Source: Clostridium pasteurianum
GTDB lineage: Bacteria; Bacillota; Clostridia; Clostridiales; Clostridiaceae
Direction: 5' to 3'
DNA length: 64,000 nt
Assembly (NCBI RefSeq): GCF_001705235.1
Contig: NZ_MCGV01000001.1
Span: forward strand, 3,786,181-3,850,180
Positions 44,673 through 53,661 of the stretch are shown here, piece by piece (positions within the stretch are counted from its first letter, which is position 1; each line of letters opens with the position of its first letter). A model generated the notes under the pieces. It had not been told where the DNA came from. It saw only the letters and a program-made list of their open reading frames with translations, and searched no databases. Made by a program: the position numbers and the translations under genes.

Positions 44673-47057
44673 TTATTGATGTAGGAAGTATGCTAAAGCA
44701 TCTATTCCAGGAGCATCTACTAAACTTCTTACATGTACATCATTTGATTGATTATCAGCAACATAAGCTGAAGTGTGATCATCAGGGTTTACCCAATCTA
44801 AAAACATAAAAGTATGAGTTGGATATGTTAATCCATCATTAACAGTAAAACATACACTTCCAGGAGTTAATAAGCTTACATCAGTTTGCTTATTCCATCC
44901 CTTACCAAGTAGGTAATTTGTGTAGTCTCCTGTATTACACATCGAATAAGGAACCCAAAATCCTACTGCTCTAAGAGCTGTGCTTGAAAAATATACACAG
45001 TTATTTTGATTAATTCCGTTGTGAAGCTTTATAGCAGTTTGATTTGTAGCTTGTATGTTAGAAGAATAACGTAAGTACTCAGAAGCTTTAAAATTTACTG
45101 TATTTAGCATAGAAGATGAAGGTTGACTAGTATCACTAGTTGAACTTCCGTCATCAGCATATACTATTATTCTTATTCCTTGTATTCTAAGACCTAATCC
45201 AGTAGTACCAGCCATTTGACCATTACTTACCCAATTTTGCCAACCTTGTCCTTCAACATCAACTTGATATTTTATGGAATATCCAGGTGCATTGAGAAGT
45301 TGTAATTTTAAAGCTTCAAGCCTTAAGCCTTGACCAGTAGTACCAGCATAATTATTGCCATCTAAAGTAACAGGATTCATCCAACCAATATTTTGAACTT
45401 GAGCCTGACACTGTACGCTTGCACCAGATGGTGGATTAATTAATTGTACTTTTAATGCCTGTAAATCAAAAGGCTTAGCATTTGAACCAGTTATTGTACC
45501 ATCTGTAACTGGGTCTTTCCATCCTATATTACCAAAATGTGCAGAATATTGAACATGAATGTCTTTTACTATTCTAATTTTTAAAGCTTCTAGTCTTAAG
45601 CCTTGACCAACAGTACCAGCGATATCGCCATCGTTTACCCAATTCATCCAGCCAACATTTTGAACTTGAGCTTGATACTGTATTTTGTATCCAGACAGAC
45701 CTTTAAGATAGATTTTAACTGATTCTACATTCAAGTCTTGTCCATCTGAACCTGATTCAGTACCAGCAGATACTATTGGCTGCCAACCAATATTTTGAAC
45801 TTGAGTTTGATATTCAACTGAAGCTCCAGCTGGCGCATTCATAAGTTGAACTTTAATGCCGTGTATAGCCAAGCCTTGTCCTACCGTTCCAGCTATTTGT
45901 CCATCACTAACTGAATTTTGCAATCCTGTACCTTTTACATCAGCTTGATAAGATACAGAAATTCCATCATTTTGGTTATTAGTAACAGTAACGTTACAAG
46001 AAGCGGTTTTACCACCATCAACCGTAGTTGCAGTTATATTGGCAGTTCCAGCACTTACAGCAGTTACTTTTCCTGTGCTATCGACTGTAGCAACGGAAGC
46101 ATTAGAAGATGTCCATGTTACAGATTTTTCACTTGCATTTTCAGGCGATATAGTTGCTGCTAAAGTATCTGTGTCACCTACTTTTAAAGCATCTGTAGGC
46201 TTTAAACTAATACTATCAACTTTTGTTGGAGTATTAACAGTAACAGCACAAGAAGCAGTTTTATTGCCATCTGCTGTGGTAGCAGTTATATTGGCAGTAC
46301 CAGCACTTATGGCAGTTACTTTACCAGTGTTATCTACTGTAGCAATGGAAGTATTAGAAGACGTCCATGTTACAGATTGATTAGCTGCATAAGTAGGTTG
46401 TATATTTGCTTTTAGAGTATCTGTTTGACCAGCGAATAAAGTACAAGTGTTTTTATCTAAAGTTATGGAGTCAACACTTGATTTTACAAGTCTGATTTGT
46501 ATAGCTTCTATTCTTAAGCCTTGACCGACAGTTCCAGCAATGTTGGAATTATCAATACTTGAACCACCTGTTACCCAATCTTGCCAGCCAATATTTTGAA
46601 CATGCGCTCTGTATTGAATTAAATAACCTGGCATGTTTGAAATAGAGGCTTTAAAAGCTTCTACTCTTAAGCCTTGACCGACAGTTCCAGCTAATTCTCC
46701 ATTGCTTACAGGTTGCTGCCAGCCAATATTTTGAACATGAGCGCTATATGTTATGGCAGCATTAGCAGGTGCATTTACAAGATTTACTTTTAGTGATTCT
46801 AGTCTTAAGCCTTGTCCAAGAGTACCTACTTTTATATCATAATTATCCATATTAGTATCTAGATAATCAGTAACCGGACTTTGCCAACCAATATTTTGTA
46901 TTTGACCTTGATATGTAACACCAGGAACTGTTGAATCGGCAAAAACAGTTGATTTAATACCTAATGAAATGGCTAAAAAACCAATGATTAAGGCTATGTT
47001 GAAAAATTTGTTAAAATACTTTTTCGTTTTAAATCCCCCCTTATGGTAATTATGCAT
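44673..47057 (-). CDS. secreted ChW-repeat protein with Big_2 domains and a C-terminal peptidase/amidase-like domain
   Basis: About 790 residues. N-terminal signal peptide (FNIALIIGFLAISLGI), three ChW repeats (QNIGWQ...GTVGQGLRLEA), two Big_2 Ig-like domains (VTWTSSNTSIATVD), six more ChW repeats, then a ~140-residue C-terminal domain with QNNCVYFSSTALRAVGF and PTHTFMFLDW, whose Cys and His suggest an NlpC/CHAP-like catalytic dyad. ChW repeats are a surface-protein signature abundant in C. acetobutylicum. Start is uncertain: ATG at 47057 lacks a ribosome site, while AAGGGGGG lies in frame before ACG at 47025-47027, just before KKYFNKF. Confidence 0.85.
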   Translation of the reverse strand: MHNYHKGGFKTKKYFNKFFNIALIIGFLAISLGIKSTVFADSTVPGVTYQGQIQNIGWQSPVTDYLDTNMDNYDIKVGTLGQGLRLESLKVNLVNAPANAAITYSAHVQNIGWQQPVSNGELAGTVGQGLRVEAFKASISNMPGYLIQYRAHVQNIGWQDWVTGGSSIDNSNIAGTVGQGLRIEAIQIRLVKSSVDSITLDKNTCTLFAGQTDTLKANIQPTYAANQSVTWTSSNTSIATVDNTGKVTAISAGTANITATTADGNKTASCAVTVNTPTKVDSISLKPTDALKVGDTDTLAATISPENASEKSVTWTSSNASVATVDSTGKVTAVSAGTANITATTVDGGKTASCNVTVTNNQNDGISVSYQADVKGTGLQNSVSDGQIAGTVGQGLAIHGIKVQLMNAPAGASVEYQTQVQNIGWQPIVSAGTESGSDGQDLNVESVKIYLKGLSGYKIQYQAQVQNVGWMNWVNDGDIAGTVGQGLRLEALKIRIVKDIHVQYSAHFGNIGWKDPVTDGTITGSNAKPFDLQALKVQLINPPSGASVQCQAQVQNIGWMNPVTLDGNNYAGTTGQGLRLEALKLQLLNAPGYSIKYQVDVEGQGWQNWVSNGQMAGTTGLGLRIQGIRIIVYADDGSSTSDTSQPSSSMLNTVNFKASEYLRYSSNIQATNQTAIKLHNGINQNNCVYFSSTALRAVGFWVPYSMCNTGDYTNYLLGKGWNKQTDVSLLTPGSVCFTVNDGLTYPTHTFMFLDWVNPDDHTSAYVADNQSNDVHVRSLVDAPGIDALAYFLHQ

Positions 47058-47157
47058 GTTAAAATAAAGCAAATATAAACACTAAAAATGCTAATATAAT
47101 ATATTCAACAAAATAGCTTAAAAACCTTTATTTTTTTATAATTTTTGCAACAATAGA

Positions 47158-47193
47158 AAATAGAACTCCTAAATAGCTGTAGGAGTTCTATTA
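47158..47193 (-). terminator. terminator of the 47233 gene
   Basis: ATAGAACTCCTA ... TAGGAGTTCTAT stem, followed in minus-strand direction by TTTTCT. Confidence 0.7.
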
Positions 47194-47232
47194 CCTATTA
47201 CTGAAATATAAATTTAAGCATTATGGAAAGTA

Positions 47233-47670
47233 TTACATATTAATATTGGCATTCTTATTTCCAAAGCCATATATTTCTTTCTTTTGGAATATGAATATTG
47301 CTGTAAGAACTGGTAGTATAAGCTGTATAAGTATACCAGCAGAAAAACCTTGTGATACTATAGTAACAATTAAATTTGCCAAAATTGATAAGAAATATAT
47401 ATACACACCTAAAACTTTTCTTGAAAGAATTAATATAATACCTATTATCAATAGTAATGTAAGAACTAATCCAATGATTAAATTAGTTGTAGAGAATGCT
47501 TTTGTAATTGCGGAAGTATCTGTACCGGAATTATTTAAAATTTCAATTATTTTATCTTTAGAAACATACACAAATATAGTACCTATTAACATTAGAATAT
47601 AAATTATTAATTGTATTACAGATAAAGCTATTATTCCGCCTCCGAGTTTAGGCTTGTTTTCATTTTCCAT
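47233..47670 (-). CDS. small multi-pass membrane protein of unknown function
   Basis: 145 residues with about four hydrophobic helices (IIALSVIQLIIYILMLIGTI, STTNLIIGLVLTLLLIIG, VYIYFLSILANLIVTI, LIQLILPVLTAIFIF). No motif I recognise. GGAGG site 8 bases before the ATG. Probably an integral membrane protein; role unknown. Confidence 0.7.
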   Translation of the reverse strand: MENENKPKLGGGIIALSVIQLIIYILMLIGTIFVYVSKDKIIEILNNSGTDTSAITKAFSTTNLIIGLVLTLLLIIGIILILSRKVLGVYIYFLSILANLIVTIVSQGFSAGILIQLILPVLTAIFIFQKKEIYGFGNKNANINM

Positions 47671-47907
47671 AAAATTACCTCCTATATTATAGTTACATAA
47701 GTATTATAACAAATATAATAATTCTTGACAATAGCTTTTCCAATTACTTGATTTTAATTGAAAAAAAATCCTTAAAGCTAAAAAGATAAATTAGTATGCA
47801 AGTATTGGACAAATTACATTTAATTTAATAGAGTAAATATCTCAAAATGACGCAAACTTATAGTGTAAATTCAATACAAGTTAAAATTATTGAGGAGGGA
47901 ATTAATT

Positions 47908-48105
47908 ATGGCAAGAAGAAACAATCAAACATTAGTACCAGAAGCAAGGGAAGCATTAGATAAGTTTAAGATGGAAGCAGCAAGAGAAGTAGGAGTAAAC
48001 TTAAAGCAAGGATACAATGGAGATCTTACTTCTAGAGAAAATGGTTCTGTAGGCGGACAGATGGTTAAAAGAATGATACAAGAATATGAAAGCAGCCTTA
48101 AATAA
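47908..48105 (+). CDS. small acid-soluble spore protein, alpha/beta type
   Basis: 65 residues, the usual length. LVPEAREALDKFKMEAAREV (with the GPR cleavage region EAA) and GDLTSRENGSVGGQMVKRMI are the two conserved helices that bind spore DNA. ATG at 47908 follows GAGGAGGG. More canonical than the SASP at 39417. Confidence 0.95.
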   Translation: MARRNNQTLVPEAREALDKFKMEAAREVGVNLKQGYNGDLTSRENGSVGGQMVKRMIQEYESSLK

Positions 48106-48127
48106 TAAAGCCTAGAAGTTAGTTTAG

Positions 48128-48168
48128 AGACTGTCTCAAATGATATAAAAATCGTTTGGGGCAGTTTT
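48128..48168 (+). terminator. terminator of the SASP gene
   Basis: GACTGTCTCAAATGAT ... ATCGTTTGGGGCAGTT stem, then TTATTT. Confidence 0.75.
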
Positions 48169-48245
48169 ATTTATTTAAAGAAGTTTGCTACATCAAGTTG
48201 TCAAGTTATAATGGAATGTTTTAAATATGGAAGGTGGATTATTGT

Positions 48246-48950
48246 TTAAGAGTCTATACAAATAATACTTCCTCTATCGATAAGTTTATCATTACTAAGA
48301 TATAGAGGAGTTATGTTGTATTTATGTAAAAACTTCAAAACTTCATTTCCATATTTATATTTTTTTAAATTGCCATAAAAGGCTAAAGTATTAGGGTCTA
48401 TCAGTCCGCAGGTTCCTCCTATGAATCCATAATCGAATCCAGGAAGAAGAATATCACCAGGCGGAAGAAGCAATGCGTCTATGCTATGCTTTTTTGCTGA
48501 TTTAGATATGCCGATATCGTTTGTAATTATAGCGGAATCATTTACTACAGCAGTTGAGCATTTTGAATAACCCTGCTTAACATTTAGAATAATTTTATTA
48601 GAGATATTTTTATATAATATTGGATCTGTAAATTTAATATTGTGTATAAAAAAATTCTTTAGAGTAACTCCATTTAGTAGTATATCGTAGGGATATTTTT
48701 GGCTTAGTGTATTCTCAGACATTGTTATTTTAATATTTGATTTTTTTAAATCAGAAATAAATGTCTCAGGAATATTTTTGTATACCACTAGATTTTTTCG
48801 ATCTATTTTACAGAGCACTTCATCTGGGTGAGACGAAATAGCTTTACCGATATCATTGCAAGGCGGAACTAAAATTATATTTAATCCTAATTTTTTAAGA
48901 TTATTTTTTTCTGTTTGACTTATTCTATTATCAACAATAACACTTTTCAA
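48246..48950 (-). CDS. conserved hypothetical protein (DUF6873-like, GME fold)
   Basis: About 234 residues. GYSKCSTAVVNDSAIITNDI, then LLLPPGDILLPGFDYGFIGG and CGLIDPNTLAFYGN are the conserved blocks. The cysteine-glycine patterns and fold pattern recall the guanidino-group-modifying (GME) superfamily, assigned from memory of clostridial proteins. TTG at 48950 has GAGGTG 6 bases upstream. Divergent from ytxC. Enzyme activity is not established. Confidence 0.6.
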   Translation of the reverse strand: MKSVIVDNRISQTEKNNLKKLGLNIILVPPCNDIGKAISSHPDEVLCKIDRKNLVVYKNIPETFISDLKKSNIKITMSENTLSQKYPYDILLNGVTLKNFFIHNIKFTDPILYKNISNKIILNVKQGYSKCSTAVVNDSAIITNDIGISKSAKKHSIDALLLPPGDILLPGFDYGFIGGTCGLIDPNTLAFYGNLKKYKYGNEVLKFLHKYNITPLYLSNDKLIDRGSIICIDS

Positions 48951-49142
48951 AATAAACACCTCTCAGTTGCTTTTAGTATAACATATAGTGAAAGGCATAA
49001 GAATTGAGTTTGTCGATATATTTCGAAAATTAAATGAATATAGTTCTTTTTTAGATACATACTAATATGAGATTGAATTTTTTATTTTAGGTTATTATGA
49101 ATATGATTTTGCATTACATTTAACTGGAAGGGATTGGTATAT

Positions 49143-50018
49143 ATGCTGATTAAGACTATAGTGGCAATGGATAAAGTTAATTATTTAATAAGTAGCATAC
49201 AAGAAATAGAATCTTTATTTAAAAAAGAAAATATAAATATGGGAATATGTGAAAGTGTTGAGGATAAAAACCATTTTATAAAAGTTATTTGTGATGATAG
49301 TGTTTATAATAATGATATTAAAAAGAAATTTAATAGATATTTTTCAAAAGTAATTTATGATATTTTGGCAATGGAATTTTGTGTGTCAAATTTAAATTGT
49401 ATGTTAGAGGATTCATATTTTTTCTTAAATTCTGATGAGATGAATGAAATAAGAGAATTATGCATTAATGCTATTTTAAAAGATAATGACATAAATGATG
49501 AAGAAATATTTTATTTAAATAAGAAAAATTTTATTTTAAAAGAGATAAATGAATGTTTGAGTGAGTATGATCAAGTAAATATAAATGGTTTTTTGATTTT
49601 TAGGATGAAAAGTATAGAAACCAATTTAAAAGGTATAATTGATAAAGTTATAGAAAGATATATGATTGAAAAGGAATATGATGAATTTATCAAATTACTT
49701 AAATATTTTGTTGATATGCAGGAAAGCAAAATTGAAATTATAAATATTTATGTGTTAAAGGACGGAAAATATAAAATTACTGACAAAAATGAGGTGGATG
49801 TGACGGAAAAAGTTATGTCTGAACTTTCTGGATCTAAATTTAAAAATGATATAAACGCTGATGATATGCTTATAAGTGGTCTCATAACAGCATGTCCTGA
49901 AAAGATAATTATTCATGATGATGATAATTTTATAAATAAGGAGATTTTAAACACTATACAGAACGTTTTTGAGAGAAAAGTGGTATTTTGTAATAGTGTC
50001 AGTGTTAGTAGAAAGTAG
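49143..50018 (+). CDS. ytxC: YtxC-like sporulation protein
   Basis: About 291 residues, acidic and mostly helical, with DEMNEIRELC and GFLIFRMKSIETNLKGIIDK, which fit the YtxC family. In Bacillus, ytxC also sits directly upstream of thrS, as here, and this context supports the call. ATG at 49143 is preferred (GGAAGGGA upstream). Molecular role unknown. Confidence 0.75.
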   Translation: MLIKTIVAMDKVNYLISSIQEIESLFKKENINMGICESVEDKNHFIKVICDDSVYNNDIKKKFNRYFSKVIYDILAMEFCVSNLNCMLEDSYFFLNSDEMNEIRELCINAILKDNDINDEEIFYLNKKNFILKEINECLSEYDQVNINGFLIFRMKSIETNLKGIIDKVIERYMIEKEYDEFIKLLKYFVDMQESKIEIINIYVLKDGKYKITDKNEVDVTEKVMSELSGSKFKNDINADDMLISGLITACPEKIIIHDDDNFINKEILNTIQNVFERKVVFCNSVSVSRK

Positions 50019-50028
50019 CTTGAGCTTA

Positions 50029-50056
50029 TTATTTGTATAATAAGCTTAAATTATAT
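50029..50056 (+). terminator. hairpin after ytxC
   Basis: AGCTTATTAT, loop TTGT, ATAATAAGCT. Weak T run. Confidence 0.5.
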
Positions 50057-50057
50057 A

Positions 50058-50086
50058 TTGACTTATGGTTTGTATTGGAATATAAT
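50058..50086 (+). promoter_or_regulatory. promoter of the thrS T-box transcript
   Basis: TTGACT (50058-50063) and TATAAT (50081-50086), spacer 17. Confidence 0.75.
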
Positions 50087-50096
50087 TTAAAATAAA

Positions 50097-50338
50097 TTAA
50101 AGGCTTTGAAAAGGAAGAGTAAACAGGGTACTATTTTAAAGAGAGAGAAATTATTGCTGAAAGTTTCTCAAATGGGTAATGTTGAAAACCACCTTTGAGC
50201 TGAGTGTCGAAATTATAGTAGGCATCTCCGCATATCTGCGTTAAGGATTTGAGTGAAAGGAAGATTGTATCTTCTTTTAATTTGGGTGGAAGCACGGTAA
50301 CTCGTCCCTTTGTATGGGAGGAGTTTTATTTTTTTTGA
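50097..50338 (+). promoter_or_regulatory. T-box leader of thrS (threonine specifier)
   Basis: T-box TTTGGGTGGAAGCACGG at 50281-50297, followed by the terminator ACTCGTCCC...GGGAGGAGT plus a T run. Specifier candidate ACC at 50188-50190 (an adjacent ACC at 50191-50193 is also possible). Controls threonyl-tRNA synthetase by tRNA-Thr charging. Confidence 0.88.
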
Positions 50339-50371
50339 TAAAATAAATTTTATATACAAGGAGGAAATAAA

Positions 50372-52285
50372 ATGATTAAAGTAACACTTAAAGATGGAAA
50401 AGTTATGGAGTTTCAAGATTCAACAACTCCAGGCGATATTGCAAAAGCAATAAGTCCAGGACTGTACAAGAAGGCTATTTCTGCTAAAATCGATGGAAAA
50501 AGGGCAGAGTTAATGACCAGCATTGATAAAGATTGTAAGCTTGAGATCCTTACTTTTGATGATGAGGATGGAAGATGGACATTAAGGCATACTGCTTCAC
50601 ATATACTTGCACAAGCAATTAAAAGACTTTATCCTGAAGTTAAATTGGCTATAGGACCTGCAATTGATGATGGATTTTATTATGATATTGATGCGGATTT
50701 TTCATTCACAGAAGAAATGTTTCCTAAAATAGAAAAGGAAATGAACAAAATAATAAAAGAAAATCTTAAACTTGAAAAATTTGAACTTCCAAGAGAAAAA
50801 GCTATACAGTACATGGAGGAAAGAAAAGAACCTTATAAGGTACAGCTCATAAAGGATTTGCCAGAGGATGCTGTAATTTCATTTTATAAACAGGGTGATT
50901 TTGTAGATTTATGTGCTGGCCCACACGTTGAGTCAACAGCAAAGGTTAAAGTTATAAAACTTATGTCCGTAGCTGGTGCTTACTGGAGAGGCAATGAGAA
51001 GAACAAAATGCTTCAGAGAATATATGGAACAGCATTTACTAAAAAAGCAGAGCTTGATGATTATATTAATATGATTGAGGAAGCTAAAAAAAGAGATCAT
51101 AGAAAAATTGGTAAAGAACTAGATTTATTTACAATGCATGAAGAGGGACCAGGTTTTCCTTTCTTTCATCCAAAGGGAATGATAATTAAAAATATTTTAA
51201 TAGATTATTGGAGACAAATTCATTATAGAGCAGGATACGATGAAATAAGTACACCAATAATATTAAATGAAAAATTATGGCACCAATCAGGACATTGGGA
51301 TCATTACAAAGAAAATATGTATTTTACTAAAATAGATGATGAAGATTATGCAATAAAACCTATGAACTGTCCAGGATCAATTCTTGTTTATAAGGATGAT
51401 ATACATTCATATAGAGAGCTTCCTATAAGACTTGGAGAGCTTGGTATTGTTCATAGACATGAAAAATCAGGAGCACTTCATGGCCTTATGAGAGTTAGGT
51501 GCTTTACTCAAGATGATGCCCATATTTTTATGACTAAGGATCAGATAACAGATGAGATAATTGGAGTAATAAAACTAATAGACGCATTCTATAAAGTATT
51601 TGGCTTCGAGTATTATGTAGAATTGTCTACAAGACCTGAAAATTCAATGGGAAGCGATGAAGATTGGGAAATGGCTACAAATGGCCTTATAAACGCACTT
51701 AAAGCTGCAAAATTAGACTATAAGATTAATGAAGGTGACGGAGCATTTTATGGCCCTAAAATAGATTTTCATCTTAAAGATTGCATAGGGAGAACATGGC
51801 AGTGTGGAACAATACAGCTTGACTTCCAGATGCCTGAGAGATTTGACCTTAATTATATTGGCGCAGATGGAGAAAAACATAGACCTGTCATGGTCCATAG
51901 AGTTGTTTTTGGAAGTATAGAAAGATTTATAGGAATTTTAATAGAACATTATGCCGGAGCTTTTCCAACTTGGCTTGCGCCTGTTCAGGTAAAAGTAATG
52001 AATATAACTGATAATCAATTAGACTACATTGATAGAATAAGCGAAAAATTAAGAGATGCAGGTATAAGGGTTGAAAAAGATGTTAGAAACGAAAAGATTG
52101 GATACAAAATAAGAGAAGCACAACTTAAAAAGGTTCCTTATATGCTTATCATAGGTGAGAAAGAAATGAAAGAGGGAACTATTTCTGTAAGAAGCAGAAA
52201 AGATGGAGATCTAGGTTCAATGAATATTGAAGATTTCATATTTAAAATTCATGCAGAAGTTGAGCAAAAAATAAATTCACTGTAA
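50372..52285 (+). CDS. thrS: threonyl-tRNA synthetase
   Basis: 637 residues, class II. TGS domain (1-62), editing domain with RHTASHILAQA (~70) and the later Cys/His site (DLCAGPH ~182), catalytic core with motif 2 region HRHEKSGALHGLMRVR and motif 3 GSIERFIGILIEH, and anticodon-binding C-terminus. ATG follows GGAGG. Monocistronic behind a T-box. Confidence 0.97.
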   Translation: MIKVTLKDGKVMEFQDSTTPGDIAKAISPGLYKKAISAKIDGKRAELMTSIDKDCKLEILTFDDEDGRWTLRHTASHILAQAIKRLYPEVKLAIGPAIDDGFYYDIDADFSFTEEMFPKIEKEMNKIIKENLKLEKFELPREKAIQYMEERKEPYKVQLIKDLPEDAVISFYKQGDFVDLCAGPHVESTAKVKVIKLMSVAGAYWRGNEKNKMLQRIYGTAFTKKAELDDYINMIEEAKKRDHRKIGKELDLFTMHEEGPGFPFFHPKGMIIKNILIDYWRQIHYRAGYDEISTPIILNEKLWHQSGHWDHYKENMYFTKIDDEDYAIKPMNCPGSILVYKDDIHSYRELPIRLGELGIVHRHEKSGALHGLMRVRCFTQDDAHIFMTKDQITDEIIGVIKLIDAFYKVFGFEYYVELSTRPENSMGSDEDWEMATNGLINALKAAKLDYKINEGDGAFYGPKIDFHLKDCIGRTWQCGTIQLDFQMPERFDLNYIGADGEKHRPVMVHRVVFGSIERFIGILIEHYAGAFPTWLAPVQVKVMNITDNQLDYIDRISEKLRDAGIRVEKDVRNEKIGYKIREAQLKKVPYMLIIGEKEMKEGTISVRSRKDGDLGSMNIEDFIFKIHAEVEQKINSL

Positions 52286-52288
52286 TTG

Positions 52289-52317
52289 TTGACAAGATAT
52301 AATAACAGTGATATAAT
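52289..52317 (+). promoter_or_regulatory. promoter of infC-rpmI-rplT
   Basis: Consensus TTGACA (52289-52294) and TATAAT (52312-52317), spacer 17, right after thrS. Confidence 0.85.
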
Positions 52318-52321
52318 TCAT

Positions 52322-52437
52322 AAGGTGTTAAAGTAGAAACTTGCCGTTTCTCACCTTACAGCATTGCTAGTAAGGTTTAGATATGCAGATATTTTGTTAT
52401 GTATATTAGAGACGGTAAATAACCGTCTCTTTTTATT
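52322..52437 (+). promoter_or_regulatory. infC leader with terminator (L20-type attenuator)
   Basis: A structured leader starting AAGGTGTTAAAGTAGAAACTTG, with complement CTCACCTTAC, ends in AGAGACGGT...ACCGTCTCTTTTT (52409-52437). GCCGTTTCTC in the early part could pair with GAGACGGT to form an antiterminator. Such leaders in Firmicutes are bound by ribosomal protein L20, which represses infC-rpmI-rplT. Assignment is by position and layout. Confidence 0.75.
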
Positions 52438-52473
52438 ATGAATATATTTATTAAGTTTTCGGAGGTGAAAGTC

Positions 52474-52992
52474 ATAAGTAAGAATAAAAATTTTATTGTA
52501 AACGGGGAAATAAGGCAGAAAGAAGTCAGAGTAATAAGCGATGATGGTTCTCAGCTTGGGGTTATTCCTACAAGCAATGCTTTAAAATTAGCAGAAGAAA
52601 AGGAACTTGATTTGGTTGCTATATCACCTAATGCTGTTCCACCTGTTTGCAAGATAATGGATTTTGGTAAGTTTTTATATGAACAAACTAAGAAAGAAAA
52701 AGAAAACAAAAAAAATCAAAAAGTTGTAAACATTAAAGAAGTAAGATTAAGTGCGTCTATTGAAGAACATGATGTACAGATTAAATCTAACAATGCACGT
52801 AAATTTTTAACAGCCGGAAACAAAGTTAAAGTTACAGTAAGGTTTAGAGGAAGGCAAGCAGATTACGCATTTAAAGGTAACAAGATACTTGATAATTTTG
52901 TTGAGAAAATCAATGATGTTTGTGTCGTTGAGAAGCCAGCAAAGTTAGAAGGAAAAAATATGATAATGATATTAGCACCTAAAAAAGCTTAA
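52474..52992 (+). CDS. infC: translation initiation factor IF-3 (rare ATA start)
   Basis: 172 residues beginning [20 protein letters not shown], the usual IF-3 start. GGAGGTGA at 52461-52468 is 5 bases before ATA at 52474. The in-frame ATG at 52438 lies in the leader terminator and makes an unusual extension. infC genes of several bacteria start with AUU/AUA so that IF-3 can repress its own translation. IF-3 prevents premature 70S assembly and checks initiator tRNA. First gene of the operon. Confidence 0.92.
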   Translation: MSKNKNFIVNGEIRQKEVRVISDDGSQLGVIPTSNALKLAEEKELDLVAISPNAVPPVCKIMDFGKFLYEQTKKEKENKKNQKVVNIKEVRLSASIEEHDVQIKSNNARKFLTAGNKVKVTVRFRGRQADYAFKGNKILDNFVEKINDVCVVEKPAKLEGKNMIMILAPKKA

Positions 52993-53013
52993 TAGTATAG
53001 GAGGAAATAAGTT

Positions 53014-53211
53014 ATGCCAAAAATGAAAACTAAAAGAGCAGCGGCTAAAAGATTTAAGTTGACTGGAACTGGAAAGTTAAAAAGAGGAAAGGCTTTTAGA
53101 AGCCATATATTAACTAAGAAAAGCACAAAGACTAAGAGAAATCTTAGAAAAGGTGGATACGTTTCAGAGACTCAAGAAAAAACAATGAAGACATTGTTAC
53201 CATACCTATAA
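53014..53211 (+). CDS. rpmI: 50S ribosomal protein L35
   Basis: 65 residues, basic: [20 protein letters not shown], then [19 protein letters not shown]. Standard length and sequence. GGAGG before the ATG, 21 bases after infC. Confidence 0.98.
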   Translation: MPKMKTKRAAAKRFKLTGTGKLKRGKAFRSHILTKKSTKTKRNLRKGGYVSETQEKTMKTLLPYL

Positions 53212-53242
53212 ATAGGAAAGGTTAAAGGAGGTATATTTAGTT

Positions 53243-53602
53243 ATGGCTAGAGTAAAAAGAGCAGTAAATGCACGTAAAAATCATAGAAAGGTTTTAAAAC
53301 TTGCTAAAGGATATTATGGTGGAAAAAGTAAGTTATTTAAAACTGCAAATGAATCAGTTATTAGAGCACTAAGAAATGCTTATGTTGGAAGAAGATTAAA
53401 AAAGAGAGATTTTAGAAAACTTTGGATAGCAAGAATAAATGCAGCAACAAGAACAAATGGTCTTTCATATTCTAAGTTTATTAACGGAATGAAATTAGCA
53501 GGAATTGATATGAATAGAAAAATGCTTTCTGAAATTGCTATAAATGATCCTAAGTCATTTTCAGAATTAGTTGAAATCGCTAAAAAGCAAATTAACGCAT
53601 AA
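53243..53602 (+). CDS. rplT: 50S ribosomal protein L20
   Basis: 119 residues: [20 protein letters not shown], then [17 protein letters not shown]. Early 50S assembly protein and likely repressor of this operon via the leader. Follows rpmI by 31 bases with an AAAGGAGG site. Confidence 0.98.
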   Translation: MARVKRAVNARKNHRKVLKLAKGYYGGKSKLFKTANESVIRALRNAYVGRRLKKRDFRKLWIARINAATRTNGLSYSKFINGMKLAGIDMNRKMLSEIAINDPKSFSELVEIAKKQINA

Positions 53603-53610
53603 GATTATTT

Positions 53611-53635
53611 AATGCAGCCTAGTATGGCTGCATTT
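53611..53635 (+). terminator. terminator of infC-rpmI-rplT
   Basis: ATGCAGCC TAGTAT GGCTGCAT stem with a weak T tract. Confidence 0.7.
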
Positions 53636-53661
53636 GTGTTATACATATTTTAAGTAAAGGA

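Noticed and set aside
45918-46380. Plus-strand frames inside the ChW-protein gene
   Set aside because: They are shadows of the repetitive Big_2 coding sequence.
46010-46440. Direct repeat of ~250 bases as a possible recent duplication in noncoding DNA
   Set aside because: It is the two tandem Big_2 domains of one protein, so it is a coding domain repeat.
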